Shown here one piece after another: positions 42,265 to 51,107 of a stretch of 64,000 bases of DNA. Both the position numbers and the translations under genes were made by a program. Position 1 is the stretch's first letter, and the number at the start of each line of letters is the position of its first letter. Origin of the DNA: Ruania albidiflava DSM 18029 (GTDB lineage: Bacteria; Actinomycetota; Actinomycetes; Actinomycetales; Beutenbergiaceae); contig NZ_ATWL01000014.1 of assembly GCF_000421225.1 (NCBI RefSeq), positions 1 to 64,000 of the forward strand, in the 5' to 3' direction. The notes under the pieces are model-generated. The model had not been told where the DNA came from and made no database searches. It saw only the letters and a list, made by a program, of their open reading frames with translations.

Positions 42265-43539
42265 TCAACGGCACCACTCGGCGCAATCGACCACGGTATG
42301 GCCGAAGAGTGCCGGAGATCGCCCACCGTCGGTGGCCGGGTAGAGGTGCACCTCGGACACGTTCCCGAAGATCGGTCCGGCTGGTCGTCCGGCGCTCAGG
42401 TCGGCGGCGAGCCGGGCGCTACCGTCCACCCAACGCTCGCCGAGCAGCTCGTCGTGCGCCCGGACGAAGCGCTCGTTGCCGCCGCTGGGGGCCCGGGTGA
42501 TCTCGCCGAGGACGATGCCCCGGGAGGTGTCGTACAGGTCCACGCGGCAGAACGGCAGACCGACTGCCCGGGAGAGATGCTCGGCCACGTCGACCATCCT
42601 CGGCAGCGAGGCCGGCACGGGGATGGACGGATCATGCTTGCGGCCGACCGCGACTTCTCCGTAGTCGGCGCCGTGCTCGTCGACGAACTTCAGCCGGATG
42701 GTGGACGCGTCACCGTGCCGTGCCACGTGACGGACCAGGATGTGCCCGACCTGGCCGTAGAACATGTAGCACTTGACGTCGTTGGGTATCGGTCCGCCGT
42801 CGGCGTCCAGGAGCATCTCTTCGGCGAAGTAGGGTGCACGGGCCCTTCGCCCCAGCGCGCGGATCCGGTCGCGCATCTCCTGCTCGCTGTACGTCCCCTT
42901 GCCGCCGACTACGTCGTAGCGGCCATCCGAGCTCCGCTGCAGGGGAAAGACAGCGACGGACCCTGCACCGCCGTCCGCCTTGAGCACGAAGGTGTCCGGC
43001 AGGCCGGAGAGGTCGATCGAGTCGACGTCTGGCCAGACCCGATAGACCTCTGGGGTGCTGATTCCATGGCTCGCGGCAAGCTCCATGGTTCGGAGCTTGT
43101 ACGGGAGCTGGAGCGCAGCGGATCGTGTCGTCAGCCCGAGCCGGTGCTCAGCGCGGAACACGCGAACGTGCTGGCGCAGGGACTGCCGGTACGAGGCCCG
43201 CTCCAGGTCGTCGAGGCGGGCATTCTCCGCCTGTTCCGCGGCAAGCTTGGTCTCCAGCTCACCGATCCGCTGCCGCAGCCGATCGTTCGCTGGCGCCGAC
43301 GAGGCGGCAGACTCGGCCGCCGCCTGCCGGCGGTCGAGCGACCGCACGTGTCGGGCAAGCCTGTGCTGGCGAGCACGAACATCGAGGATCATCAGCGAAC
43401 CGAGGCCGGTGAGCATGCTGAGACCGACAACGGCGACACGTGACCACCCCAGCACCGCGGCCGCTCCGGTCGCCAGCATCAGGAAGAGCACCGCTCCTGC
43501 GGCGGCACGTTGACGGGTCGTCCCTCCAGACAGGAGCAT
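42265..43539 (-). CDS. membrane-anchored TupA-like ATP-grasp protein
   Basis: A 424-residue protein. Two membrane helices (about 12-55) are followed by M-I-L-D-V-R-A-R-Q and a coiled coil (about 60-110), then an ATP-grasp domain (about 150-415) with F-V-L-K-A-D-G-G-A-G-S-V, F-C-R-V-D-L-Y-D-T and L-G-E-I-T-R-A-P, in the pattern of TupA-like ATP-grasp proteins. ATP-grasp enzymes join a carboxylate to an amine or thiol through an acyl phosphate. TupA is linked to teichuronopeptide synthesis in Bacillus, so attachment of an amino acid to a uronic acid polymer is the inference. A paralogue without the helices is at 57328. Confidence 0.75.
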   Translation of the reverse strand: MLLSGGTTRQRAAAGAVLFLMLATGAAAVLGWSRVAVVGLSMLTGLGSLMILDVRARQHRLARHVRSLDRRQAAAESAASSAPANDRLRQRIGELETKLAAEQAENARLDDLERASYRQSLRQHVRVFRAEHRLGLTTRSAALQLPYKLRTMELAASHGISTPEVYRVWPDVDSIDLSGLPDTFVLKADGGAGSVAVFPLQRSSDGRYDVVGGKGTYSEQEMRDRIRALGRRARAPYFAEEMLLDADGGPIPNDVKCYMFYGQVGHILVRHVARHGDASTIRLKFVDEHGADYGEVAVGRKHDPSIPVPASLPRMVDVAEHLSRAVGLPFCRVDLYDTSRGIVLGEITRAPSGGNERFVRAHDELLGERWVDGSARLAADLSAGRPAGPIFGNVSEVHLYPATDGGRSPALFGHTVVDCAEWCR

Positions 43540-43591
43540 CGGTCCACCTCACCCAGGGTCGCGACAGTCCGTGGTGCGTCCTGTCCGAGGT

Positions 43592-43674
43592 CAGGGTACG
43601 GGAAGTGCACGCGCCAGGTGCAGGACAGCCGGACGGGGCGTTCTGCACGGGAGGCTGTCCGCTCGGATACCCTG
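43592..43674. promoter_or_regulatory. candidate divergent promoter pair
   Basis: CAGGGTA at 43592-43598 and TACCCTG at 43668-43674 are reverse complements, so each strand shows a TACCCT (TANNNT, the actinobacterial -10 form) about 40 to 55 bases before its gene. No matching -35 boxes were found. The symmetry may also be an operator for both genes. Confidence 0.3.
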
Positions 43675-43710
43675 GGCTCGCTGCGCCACAGACAAAGGAG
43701 TGCTCAGCCC

Positions 43711-46700
43711 ATGGCCAACGAGGGGAACCCGGCGCGTCTCGCTCCGAGTGTCGCTGCCGCATACCTCGACGCTGCCGAGGAGTGCGGTGGGCCGACGGTC
43801 GTGGAGCGAACGGCGCTGCGTACCCGTTCGCGCCAGGCGCGGGACCTGCTCGCGTACGCAGCGGCACCGGGCGGCCTCAGCTGTGCCGAGCTGCTGGCAG
43901 CCGTCCGGGCCGCCCAGCGTGGGACCGCGCGCGCGGCACCACCGCTGGACCCGAGGTGGGCGATGAGCCTGGTCCGGGTCATCGGTATGCAGAATCTCGA
44001 CGAGGACGATCTCCACGACGCAGTCAGTCTGCTCCTGGAGCTACGCCGTCAGCATGGTCGACGACTGCTCAGCACGTCGGTCCAAGAGACCATCGTCGCT
44101 CGCCTGTGGGAGGCCGGAGAGCACCAGCGGCTCCGCTCCTGGCTGCCCCAGCTGCCCGGGTTGAGAGCCGAACAGCGACGCTTCCTGCAAGCGGACCTGA
44201 TGAACCCGTTCCGGACGTCCGATACGCCACCACGACGCGCAGTCGGGCACAGGTGGCAGAGCCTGGTCGACGAGATCTTCGCCGATCATGGGATAGAGGC
44301 TGTCCGCGTTCGCCCTAGCGAGCCGACCGCGTTCGACGGGCTCACCTGCGCGGTCGAGGACGATCCGATCGAGGACGGACCCCTGGTCACGGTCATCCTC
44401 ACCGTCTTCCGGCCAGGTCCTGCACTCCTCACCGCGGTCCGCTCGATCTGCGCCCAGACCTGGCGCAACCTGGAGATCCTGGTCGTCAACGACGCCTCAC
44501 CGGGCCCGGTCGACGTGCTGGACGCGTGCGCCGGACTGGACGAGCGCGTCCGGGTGCATCGGATGGACCGGAACGAAGGCACCTACGTGGCACGAAACGC
44601 CGCGCTCGACCTCGCTCGCGGTGAGCTGGTCACCTTCCAGGATGCTGACGACTGGTCGCACCCGAGACGGATCGAGCTGCAGGCGAAAGCTCTGCTGGCG
44701 AGCCCCTGGACGCCCGCAACCCGCAGCTATTGCCTGCGGGTGAGCGAAGACCTTGTCTTCCAACGCCCGGGCTACGAGACGAGCCAGGAGAACGCTTCCT
44801 CGCTGATGTTCCGCCGCGAGCAGGTGCTGACCACGATCGGATACTTCGACCGCGCACGAAAGAGTGCGGACACCGAGTTCCGCCGAAGGCTGGAGATCGC
44901 GTTCGGTGCAGCGGTCCGAGACGTCCGTGCACCGTTGGCCATGGTGCGGATGGCCCAGGGTTCTCTCTCCCGCGCTGACTTCACCCCTGGTTGGCACCAT
45001 GTGTCCCGCTACGTCTACCGCGGCGCCTACGAGCGATGGCACGCCCACCTCGCCGGTGGCGCCGACCCGTATCTACCACGGTTCCAGGAGCGTCGGCGGT
45101 TCGCGGTGCCACAACGCTTCCAAGTGGACCAAGACGTCCTTTCTCTCCACCCGCCGCACTATGACCTGGTCCTGCTGTGCGACTGGCGCTTCTTGACCGA
45201 ACGCCGTCGACGCCTGCTCGAGGAGGCGACAGCACTGGGTGGAGCTGGGTATCGCGTCGGTCTGGCCTACCGGGAGTCCTACGTCGACATGTCCCGTCGC
45301 CGCCTCCCGTTGCGTCCAGAGGTGCTGGACGCCATCAACGAGGGCACCGTGGACTTTGTCGCACTCGATCAGGTCTCAACGGTGTCCACGCTCGTGGTGG
45401 GGTCGCCGGACGTGCTGCAGTTCGCGCCGGCCCAGCCGAGCACCTTGACCGTCCACCAGGTCGTCGTGCTGGCCGGCGGTCCTCCGGATGGCAGCGACCC
45501 CCGCGCCGCGTGCTACGACCCTGCCTGGTGCGACGCGACAGTCACGACCACGTTCCGGGTCGAGGCGCAGTGGTTGGTCGCTGCTGCGCTGAGTTCGACG
45601 CTGGTCGGTGCGATACCGCCCGAGCGGGTGCACGATGAGGGGCCGGACGGCACCACCGCACTCGCCGACCTCCTGGGGCCACCGCAGCCGCAGGCGGGAC
45701 CGGAACGGCGGCTCGCGGCTTCGACGCAGCCGCTGGATCGACCGCGCCCCTGGGTGCCCGCCCCCGCCCCACGCGCGGTCGTGATCGTTTCCGAGCCAGC
45801 CGCGCCACGCCTGCTGGATACCCTCAGGCGGATGCGTGATGAGCCCCAGCTGCTTGGTGTTCGCGTCACGGTGGTGCACTCCGACTGCATCCAGGACCTG
45901 GCCGACGAGGCGCAGGTCCATCACCCAGGGCTGACTTTCGTATCGGTCGCTGAGGAGAGCAGGTCGATCCTTGCGATCGCTGCGTGCGAGCAGCTGGTGC
46001 AGGCTGACGAGGCTCTCGTGACGGTAGCCACGTTGCCCAAGGTCCGCGACGTGCACTCCTGGGCGCGAAGGTTGCGTCAGGAGTGCGAACGCGTCTTGAC
46101 GGCGGACCTGCACGGACCATTTCCGCTGCTCGTGCGGACCCGGCACACACCTCTGCCGGTGGTGGCGTCCTACCTTGAGCTGGTCCTGGCACGGAACGAG
46201 CACGATGGTCGGCTCCAGGACTATCTGGCTGGGCTTGCCTTGCTCGCTGGTGTTCCGCGGGTCGAAGCGATAGACCCTGGTGCTGGAGAGCTCCTCGTGT
46301 CGGTGTGGCTGGCGGCGAAGTTCTCCCCGACGATGCCGCAGCCGGGCTGGCGTTACCGACTCGTCCTCGCCCGCGCCGGACGTACTCAGGCCGCCACCGT
46401 GGGCCAGGCGCTCGATGCACGTGTGGACACTCGAGGCCAGCGCGTGTGGGAGGCCCTCAGGTTCACCCTCCCGCTCGAGCGGGACGACGGCAACTTCACC
46501 CTGCTGCTCGAGGTCGACACGCAGGAGGAAGAGCTGCGCGTGCGGCGACGGCTCCGACCCGCCAAGGGCCTGCTCCTAGCAGCGCGAACCGCCATGACGC
46601 CCTCGGCCGGACCTCCGGGGGAGGTCGTGCGCTACCTGCCGCACACCACCGGGGGCACAGGCGCGACCATCCTCACCATGATGACCGGCCGAGGCTGGCG

Positions 46701-47946
46701 CGGGCGCGTGCGTTGGGCTGCCGTCCTGCTGCGCAAGGACCTCGGTTCGCTGCTGCGTCGTCGGTCCAGCCGTCGGATGGCCCTCTTGCGGGCTGTGCGG
46801 CTCCTGACCAGGCCGTTCTTCCTCCGACGACCCATCTGGCTGGTCGGTGAGCGGACCGACACGGCCCAGGACAATGGCCTCCACCTGTTCCAGCACCTCC
46901 GTCGGAAGCACCCGGAAAGGCGGGTGTACTACATCATCGACCCGAGGAGCACACACCGAGAGCGGGTGGACGGGCTCGGCAACGTGGTCGACCACTCATC
47001 ATGGCGGCACCAGCTGTTGATGCTGCATGCGACCGTGCTGGCCAATGCCTACTCGATCCGGTACCTCACACCGCGCTCCTGGGGACAGACGAACTACGTC
47101 CAGCACGTCGCATGGCGGACCGGGGCGCTGCGCATCTACCTCAAGCACGGTGTGCACCTGAATGCGGCCGCCGTCAAACGTGGTCTGTCCGGGTACGACA
47201 TGCTGCTCACTGTCATGCCTGCAGAGAGCGCGGCCTTGCGGGCAGGATCCGGCTACGACCGGCAGATCCGCGAGATCGGGATGCCCCGCTACGACGGTCT
47301 GACACCAGCCCCGCCCAGCCGGACCGTGCTGTTCATGCCGACCTGGCGCCAGTATCTGGTGCCGCGGCTGGATGGCAAACCCAACCCGGGCCAGGTCCCG
47401 TTCGAGGAGTCTGCCTACGAGCAGTTCATCACCGGGCTCCTCCACAGCCCTCGATTGCACCACATGCTCGAGCAGCACGACTACCGGCTCACCTTCGTGC
47501 CGCACTACAACATGGCCTCCTACTTCGACGACGTGCCCACCGCCGAGCGGATCTCGCTCGCAGACACCGGTGCGACCAGCTTCCAAGAGCTGCTGCGCGG
47601 CTGTGATGCGTTCATCACCGACTACTCCTCGGTGCACTTCGATGTGGCCTACCTGGGCACCCCGGTGATCTACGCCCGGTTCGACGAAGCGGACTACGAG
47701 GCGGGGCATGCCTCCCGGTCCTGGTTCGACTACGAGCGTGATGGCTACGGACCGGTCGTGCGCACCATCACCGAGACGCTCGATGCGCTGGAAGAGATCC
47801 TCAGCCGGAACTGCACAGTGGAGGAGGTCTACGCTCAGCGCGTCGCCGAGGCCTTCACCTACCGAGACCAAGGCAACAGCGCCCGGGTGGTTGCGGCCAT
47901 CGACGACCTCCTGCGGGACCGTCAGCGGCAGGTGGACCTGGGCTGA
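43711..47946 (+). CDS. GT2 plus TagF-like polymerase fusion
   Basis: A 1411-residue protein. A helical N-terminal module (about 1-205, ending F-D-G-L) is followed by GT2 (about 222-450; V-V-N-D-A-S, E-G-T-Y-V-A-R-N, D-A-D-D at 311-314), a long middle region, and a C-terminal CDP-glycerol glycerophosphotransferase-like domain (about 1040-1400). The latter shows G-E-R-T-D-T-A-Q-D-N-G, L-K-H-G-V-H-L and T-D-Y-S-S-V-H-F-D as in TagF-family poly(glycerol or ribitol phosphate) enzymes. It probably builds a polymer with alternating sugar and polyol phosphate or sugar phosphate. ATG 43711 has AAAGGAG upstream, so the open frame before it is not counted. Confidence 0.82.
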   Translation: MANEGNPARLAPSVAAAYLDAAEECGGPTVVERTALRTRSRQARDLLAYAAAPGGLSCAELLAAVRAAQRGTARAAPPLDPRWAMSLVRVIGMQNLDEDDLHDAVSLLLELRRQHGRRLLSTSVQETIVARLWEAGEHQRLRSWLPQLPGLRAEQRRFLQADLMNPFRTSDTPPRRAVGHRWQSLVDEIFADHGIEAVRVRPSEPTAFDGLTCAVEDDPIEDGPLVTVILTVFRPGPALLTAVRSICAQTWRNLEILVVNDASPGPVDVLDACAGLDERVRVHRMDRNEGTYVARNAALDLARGELVTFQDADDWSHPRRIELQAKALLASPWTPATRSYCLRVSEDLVFQRPGYETSQENASSLMFRREQVLTTIGYFDRARKSADTEFRRRLEIAFGAAVRDVRAPLAMVRMAQGSLSRADFTPGWHHVSRYVYRGAYERWHAHLAGGADPYLPRFQERRRFAVPQRFQVDQDVLSLHPPHYDLVLLCDWRFLTERRRRLLEEATALGGAGYRVGLAYRESYVDMSRRRLPLRPEVLDAINEGTVDFVALDQVSTVSTLVVGSPDVLQFAPAQPSTLTVHQVVVLAGGPPDGSDPRAACYDPAWCDATVTTTFRVEAQWLVAAALSSTLVGAIPPERVHDEGPDGTTALADLLGPPQPQAGPERRLAASTQPLDRPRPWVPAPAPRAVVIVSEPAAPRLLDTLRRMRDEPQLLGVRVTVVHSDCIQDLADEAQVHHPGLTFVSVAEESRSILAIAACEQLVQADEALVTVATLPKVRDVHSWARRLRQECERVLTADLHGPFPLLVRTRHTPLPVVASYLELVLARNEHDGRLQDYLAGLALLAGVPRVEAIDPGAGELLVSVWLAAKFSPTMPQPGWRYRLVLARAGRTQAATVGQALDARVDTRGQRVWEALRFTLPLERDDGNFTLLLEVDTQEEELRVRRRLRPAKGLLLAARTAMTPSAGPPGEVVRYLPHTTGGTGATILTMMTGRGWRGRVRWAAVLLRKDLGSLLRRRSSRRMALLRAVRLLTRPFFLRRPIWLVGERTDTAQDNGLHLFQHLRRKHPERRVYYIIDPRSTHRERVDGLGNVVDHSSWRHQLLMLHATVLANAYSIRYLTPRSWGQTNYVQHVAWRTGALRIYLKHGVHLNAAAVKRGLSGYDMLLTVMPAESAALRAGSGYDRQIREIGMPRYDGLTPAPPSRTVLFMPTWRQYLVPRLDGKPNPGQVPFEESAYEQFITGLLHSPRLHHMLEQHDYRLTFVPHYNMASYFDDVPTAERISLADTGATSFQELLRGCDAFITDYSSVHFDVAYLGTPVIYARFDEADYEAGHASRSWFDYERDGYGPVVRTITETLDALEEILSRNCTVEEVYAQRVAEAFTYRDQGNSARVVAAIDDLLRDRQRQVDLG

Positions 47947-47961
47947 TCGGCTGGGACCGAC

Positions 47962-48738
47962 TCAGATACGGCGCTTGAGGGTGGAGCGCACCGTCGCCTG
48001 ACCGAGCGCCCAGACCGACCGGGGCAGCGAGAGGCGCTCGACCCGCCGGTAGAGCTCCCAGTTGTACTTCACCAGGGAGAGTCGGCTCGATCCGGACAGC
48101 GACCCGGCTCGTTGCTGCCGGTACAGCGCCAGCGGTTCGTCCAGGCCCCGGGCCACTGTGCCGTCGCGCAGCAGGGAGAGCCACAGCCCGTAGTCCTGGC
48201 GCTTGCGCAGGTCCGGCATGAATCGCTTGCCGAGCGCGGTCACCGAGTACATCCCGGTCAGGCAGCCGATGTAGTTCTGCCGCAGCAGGGTGGCATAGGT
48301 GAGCTCCGCGCGAGCCGGCACCACCCGACCGTTCGGCACGAAGTCGCGGGCATCACCGGTGAAGTCGGCGGCCACCTTGTAGTAGCTGGTGAACGTCACC
48401 GGCGCATGCTGCTCGGTGGCGAAGGCCAGCTGCTTGGTGAGCTTGTCCGCCAGCCACAGGTCGTCAGCGTCCAGGAAGGCCACGTACGCACCTCGGGCAC
48501 GTCTGATCGCCGCGTTGCGGGCACCGGCGGCACCCAGCTGACGGTCGCTCCGCTCCGGACGGATCCGCGAGTCCAACCGGGCCGCATCTGTGAGCATCGC
48601 CCACGTCTCGTCCGTCGAGCCGTCGTCGGTGACCAGCAGCTCCCAGTCGGGGTGCGACTGGGCCTGCACAGACCGGATCGACGATGCCAGCGTGCCCGCA
48701 GCATCGTGGGCCGGCATCACTACCGAGACCAGCGGCAT
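47962..48738 (-). CDS. GT2 glycosyltransferase
   Basis: A 258-residue GT-A glycosyltransferase with P-L-V-S-V-V-M-P-A-H-D-A, L-L-V-T-D-D-G-S-T-D-E-T-W, and the metal-binding D-A-D-D near residue 88. Its length is normal for a single-domain GT2, and it lacks membrane segments. Start ATG 48738 follows GGGAGG; about 140 codons open upstream are not protein-like. It is convergent with the large TagF-like gene and divergent from the epimerase gene. Confidence 0.85.
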   Translation of the reverse strand: MPLVSVVMPAHDAAGTLASSIRSVQAQSHPDWELLVTDDGSTDETWAMLTDAARLDSRIRPERSDRQLGAAGARNAAIRRARGAYVAFLDADDLWLADKLTKQLAFATEQHAPVTFTSYYKVAADFTGDARDFVPNGRVVPARAELTYATLLRQNYIGCLTGMYSVTALGKRFMPDLRKRQDYGLWLSLLRDGTVARGLDEPLALYRQQRAGSLSGSSRLSLVKYNWELYRRVERLSLPRSVWALGQATVRSTLKRRI

Positions 48739-48853
48739 CAGACCTCCCTCACACGACCGGCCCCGGCGCGGCGGGGCTGCTCCACCGTACCCTCGCTGCA
48801 GAGCGGTACCGTGACCACCGGCGGCACGCGGCACGGACGTGGAGGAGATGCTG

Positions 48854-49897
48854 GTGACGAACACTCTGGCCCGGGGGGACCGGGTGCTGGTGCTGGGCAG
48901 CTCAGGATTCGTGGGCTCCCACCTCGCCCCGGTGTTCGACCGGCTCGGAGTGGAGCTGGTCCGCTTCGACCTGCACCCGGACCCGCGCGGTGAGCACCCC
49001 ACCCAGATCGGGGACGTGCGGGACGTGGATGCTCTGATCGGGGCCATGACCGGCTGCACGGCCGTGCTCAACCTGGCTGCCGCGCACCATGACTTCGGCA
49101 TCGGCGCGGCCACGTTCGAGTCCGTCAACGTCGGTGGTGCGAGGGCCGTCTGTGCCGCCATGGACCATCACGGCCTCACCAACCTGTGCTTCTACTCCTC
49201 CGTCGCCGTCTACGGTGAGCACCCCACCCCTCCGGACGAGCACACCCCACCTGAGCCGGTCAACGACTACGGACGCACCAAGCTGGCCGCCGAAGCGGTC
49301 TACCGGGAGTGGGAGGCTGGTGGTGACCGGCGGGCGCTCATCATGCGCCCCGCGGTCGTGTTCGGGCCCCGGAACTTCGCCAACCTGTACAAGCTGATCC
49401 GGCAGGTCGACCGGCGCCGATTCTTCCCCGTGGGGCCCGGCAGCAACCGGAAGAGCATGTGCTACGTGACCAACCTGGTCGAGGCGATCGGCTACCTGTG
49501 GACCGCACCCTCCCGGGTCGGCCAGGGGGAACCGGAGGTCTACAACTATGTCGACAAGCCCGACCTGACCTCTCGGGAGACCGTCTCCCTGGTCTATCGC
49601 GGCCTCGGTCGCCGCGAGCCCCCGGCCCGGCTACCGCTCGGACCGGTGCTGCTGGCGGCGAAGCCGTTCGACCTGGTCGGCCGCGCCACCGGCAAGGACC
49701 TGCCGATCACCTCCGCCCGGGTGCACAAGCTGTCCGAGGCGGAGACGGCGTTCGCTGCCGACCGGATCCGGCAGGTGGGCTTCACCCCCTCGGTCACGCT
49801 GCCAGAGGGGATCGCCACGATGGTGGACTGGTACCTGCAGGAAGGCCGCCACACCGCTCCGGTGGTACACCTTCCACCGCAGGACGTGCAACGGTAA
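48854..49897 (+). CDS. NAD-dependent nucleotide-sugar epimerase/dehydratase
   Basis: A 347-residue extended short-chain dehydrogenase. The NAD-binding motif is G-S-S-G-F-V-G-S-H-L, and the catalytic pair is Y-G-R-T-K, with a serine in F-Y-S-S-V-A-V-Y-G. Members epimerise, dehydrate or reduce nucleotide-linked sugars. GTG 48854 is chosen because GGAGGAG is seven bases away; ATG 48848 is too close. It may provide a donor sugar for the polymer. The precise reaction is open. Confidence 0.82.
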   Translation: MTNTLARGDRVLVLGSSGFVGSHLAPVFDRLGVELVRFDLHPDPRGEHPTQIGDVRDVDALIGAMTGCTAVLNLAAAHHDFGIGAATFESVNVGGARAVCAAMDHHGLTNLCFYSSVAVYGEHPTPPDEHTPPEPVNDYGRTKLAAEAVYREWEAGGDRRALIMRPAVVFGPRNFANLYKLIRQVDRRRFFPVGPGSNRKSMCYVTNLVEAIGYLWTAPSRVGQGEPEVYNYVDKPDLTSRETVSLVYRGLGRREPPARLPLGPVLLAAKPFDLVGRATGKDLPITSARVHKLSEAETAFAADRIRQVGFTPSVTLPEGIATMVDWYLQEGRHTAPVVHLPPQDVQR

Positions 49898-49903
49898 CGA
49901 GGG

Positions 49904-50596
49904 TCACCCGGGCAGCGGCTGTGCGCCCTCCTGTGCGCCGATACGGTCCAGGTCGGCAGCCGGGTCGCCGACCAGCACGACCGACCCACCGGTCAGCCAG
50001 AGCGCCAGCGCGGTGCGCAGACCAGTAGCAGGGTCCCCTGCGGTGAGCAGGTAGCGGCCGGGCGGCGGGAGCAGCGTCACCAGCCGGGCCGGGTCGCTCA
50101 GGTCGCCATGGCTGGTCTCGGCCAGGGCGCACGCAGCAGGGTCCCAGTCGGGTGGGTTGACCAGCACGTCCGGTTGTGCCATCAGCTCGGCTGCCCCGTC
50201 GATCGCACCCTCCGGCAGGTCCGGGACCGCTCGGGCCAGTGCCGGGAGCGCCACGGCGATCACCAGCGGTGCCGCACCGACGTCCGGGGTGGTGCCGACC
50301 AGCACGTCCGCAGCTTCGCCGCCGGGGAAGGCCACCGTGCCGCCACAGGCCCAGACCGCCAGCGCCCACACCGCAGTGCGCCAGTGCATCGGCAGGTCGA
50401 GCCGCACCACGGTCTCGGTGGTGACATCGGCCTCGTCGGTGAGCAGGTTTGTCGCCTTCGTCACCCAGTTGGCAAGCACCGGGCCGGACAGCTCGACCCG
50501 TTCGTCGTCGGGCCCGTACCAGGTGAGCGCAGGGGCGGACTGGCCATGCGTCCAGGTGTCGAGAACGGTCAGTACTGGAGGTGTTGCAGTGGTCAC
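49904..50596 (-). CDS. TIGR03089-family actinobacterial protein
   Basis: A 230-residue protein resembling a fragment of an acyl-adenylate-forming (AMP-binding) enzyme: P-A-L-T-W-Y-G-P-D-D-E-R-V-E-L-S-G near the start, and A-V-W-A-L-A-V-W-A-C-G-G-T-V. It lacks the ATP-binding P-loop and the C-terminal lid, so it is unlikely to activate acids. This is the TIGR03089 pattern found across actinobacteria next to cell-envelope and whiB genes, as recalled. Function unknown. Divergent from whiB2. Confidence 0.75.
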   Translation of the reverse strand: MTTATPPVLTVLDTWTHGQSAPALTWYGPDDERVELSGPVLANWVTKATNLLTDEADVTTETVVRLDLPMHWRTAVWALAVWACGGTVAFPGGEAADVLVGTTPDVGAAPLVIAVALPALARAVPDLPEGAIDGAAELMAQPDVLVNPPDWDPAACALAETSHGDLSDPARLVTLLPPPGRYLLTAGDPATGLRTALALWLTGGSVVLVGDPAADLDRIGAQEGAQPLPG

Positions 50597-50646
50597 CTGA
50601 CCAGACTATGCGGTGCAATGAATGTGCGCCGATATCACTTCTGGGC

Positions 50647-50676
50647 TTGACTTTGTGGGGATGACACGCATGTAAT
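50647..50676 (+). promoter_or_regulatory. promoter of whiB2
   Basis: TTGACT (50647-50652), 18-nt spacer, TGTAAT (50671-50676). A short GAGCGA-GCAGAG-TCGCTC hairpin (50690-50707) lies in the untranslated leader. The AT-rich -10 region stands out in the GC-rich sequence. Confidence 0.55.
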
Positions 50677-50737
50677 TTACGTAGACAGGGAGCGAGCAGA
50701 GTCGCTCGGCAGCAGCGTCCGACGATTGGGGAAGCCC

Positions 50738-51061
50738 GTGTGGAACATCCTAGGAGAGGGTCCTCTCACCAACGGAGTCCCGCAACCGGCGCCTCGGCCC
50801 GAGGCGAACCTGCCGCTGGCAGAGGTGTTCGAGGACGACGGTGCACTGGCCTGGCAGGAGCGTGCCTTGTGCGCGCAGACCGACCCAGAGGCGTTCTTCC
50901 CGGAGAAGGGCGGCTCCACCCGTGAGGCGAAGAAGGTCTGCATCTCCTGCGAGGTCCGCGCCGAGTGCCTGGAGTACGCCCTCGCCCACGACGAACGGTT
51001 CGGCATCTGGGGTGGCCTGTCCGAACGCGAGCGGCGCAAGCTCAAGCGCCGCGCCATGTGA
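50738..51061 (+). CDS. whiB2: WhiB-family iron-sulfur transcriptional regulator (WhiB2/WhmD type)
   Basis: A 107-residue regulator with the four cluster cysteines C45, C68, C71 and C77 (spacing C-x22-C-x2-C-x5-C), the G-I-W-G-G-L turn and a basic tail R-E-R-R-K-L-K-R-R. WhiB proteins bind a 4Fe-4S cluster and the principal sigma factor. The neighbourhood (TIGR03089, a large GT2 membrane protein, DUF5719, DUF3499, manB) is the one I associate with whiB2/whmD, which controls septation. Start GTG 50738 is preceded by GGGGAAG; a TTG at 50726 is possible. Confidence 0.85.
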   Translation: MWNILGEGPLTNGVPQPAPRPEANLPLAEVFEDDGALAWQERALCAQTDPEAFFPEKGGSTREAKKVCISCEVRAECLEYALAHDERFGIWGGLSERERRKLKRRAM

Positions 51062-51107
51062 TCGCCGGAACTGACGCTGTGGGGAGCGTCGAGGCGCAGA
51101 TGACGTC

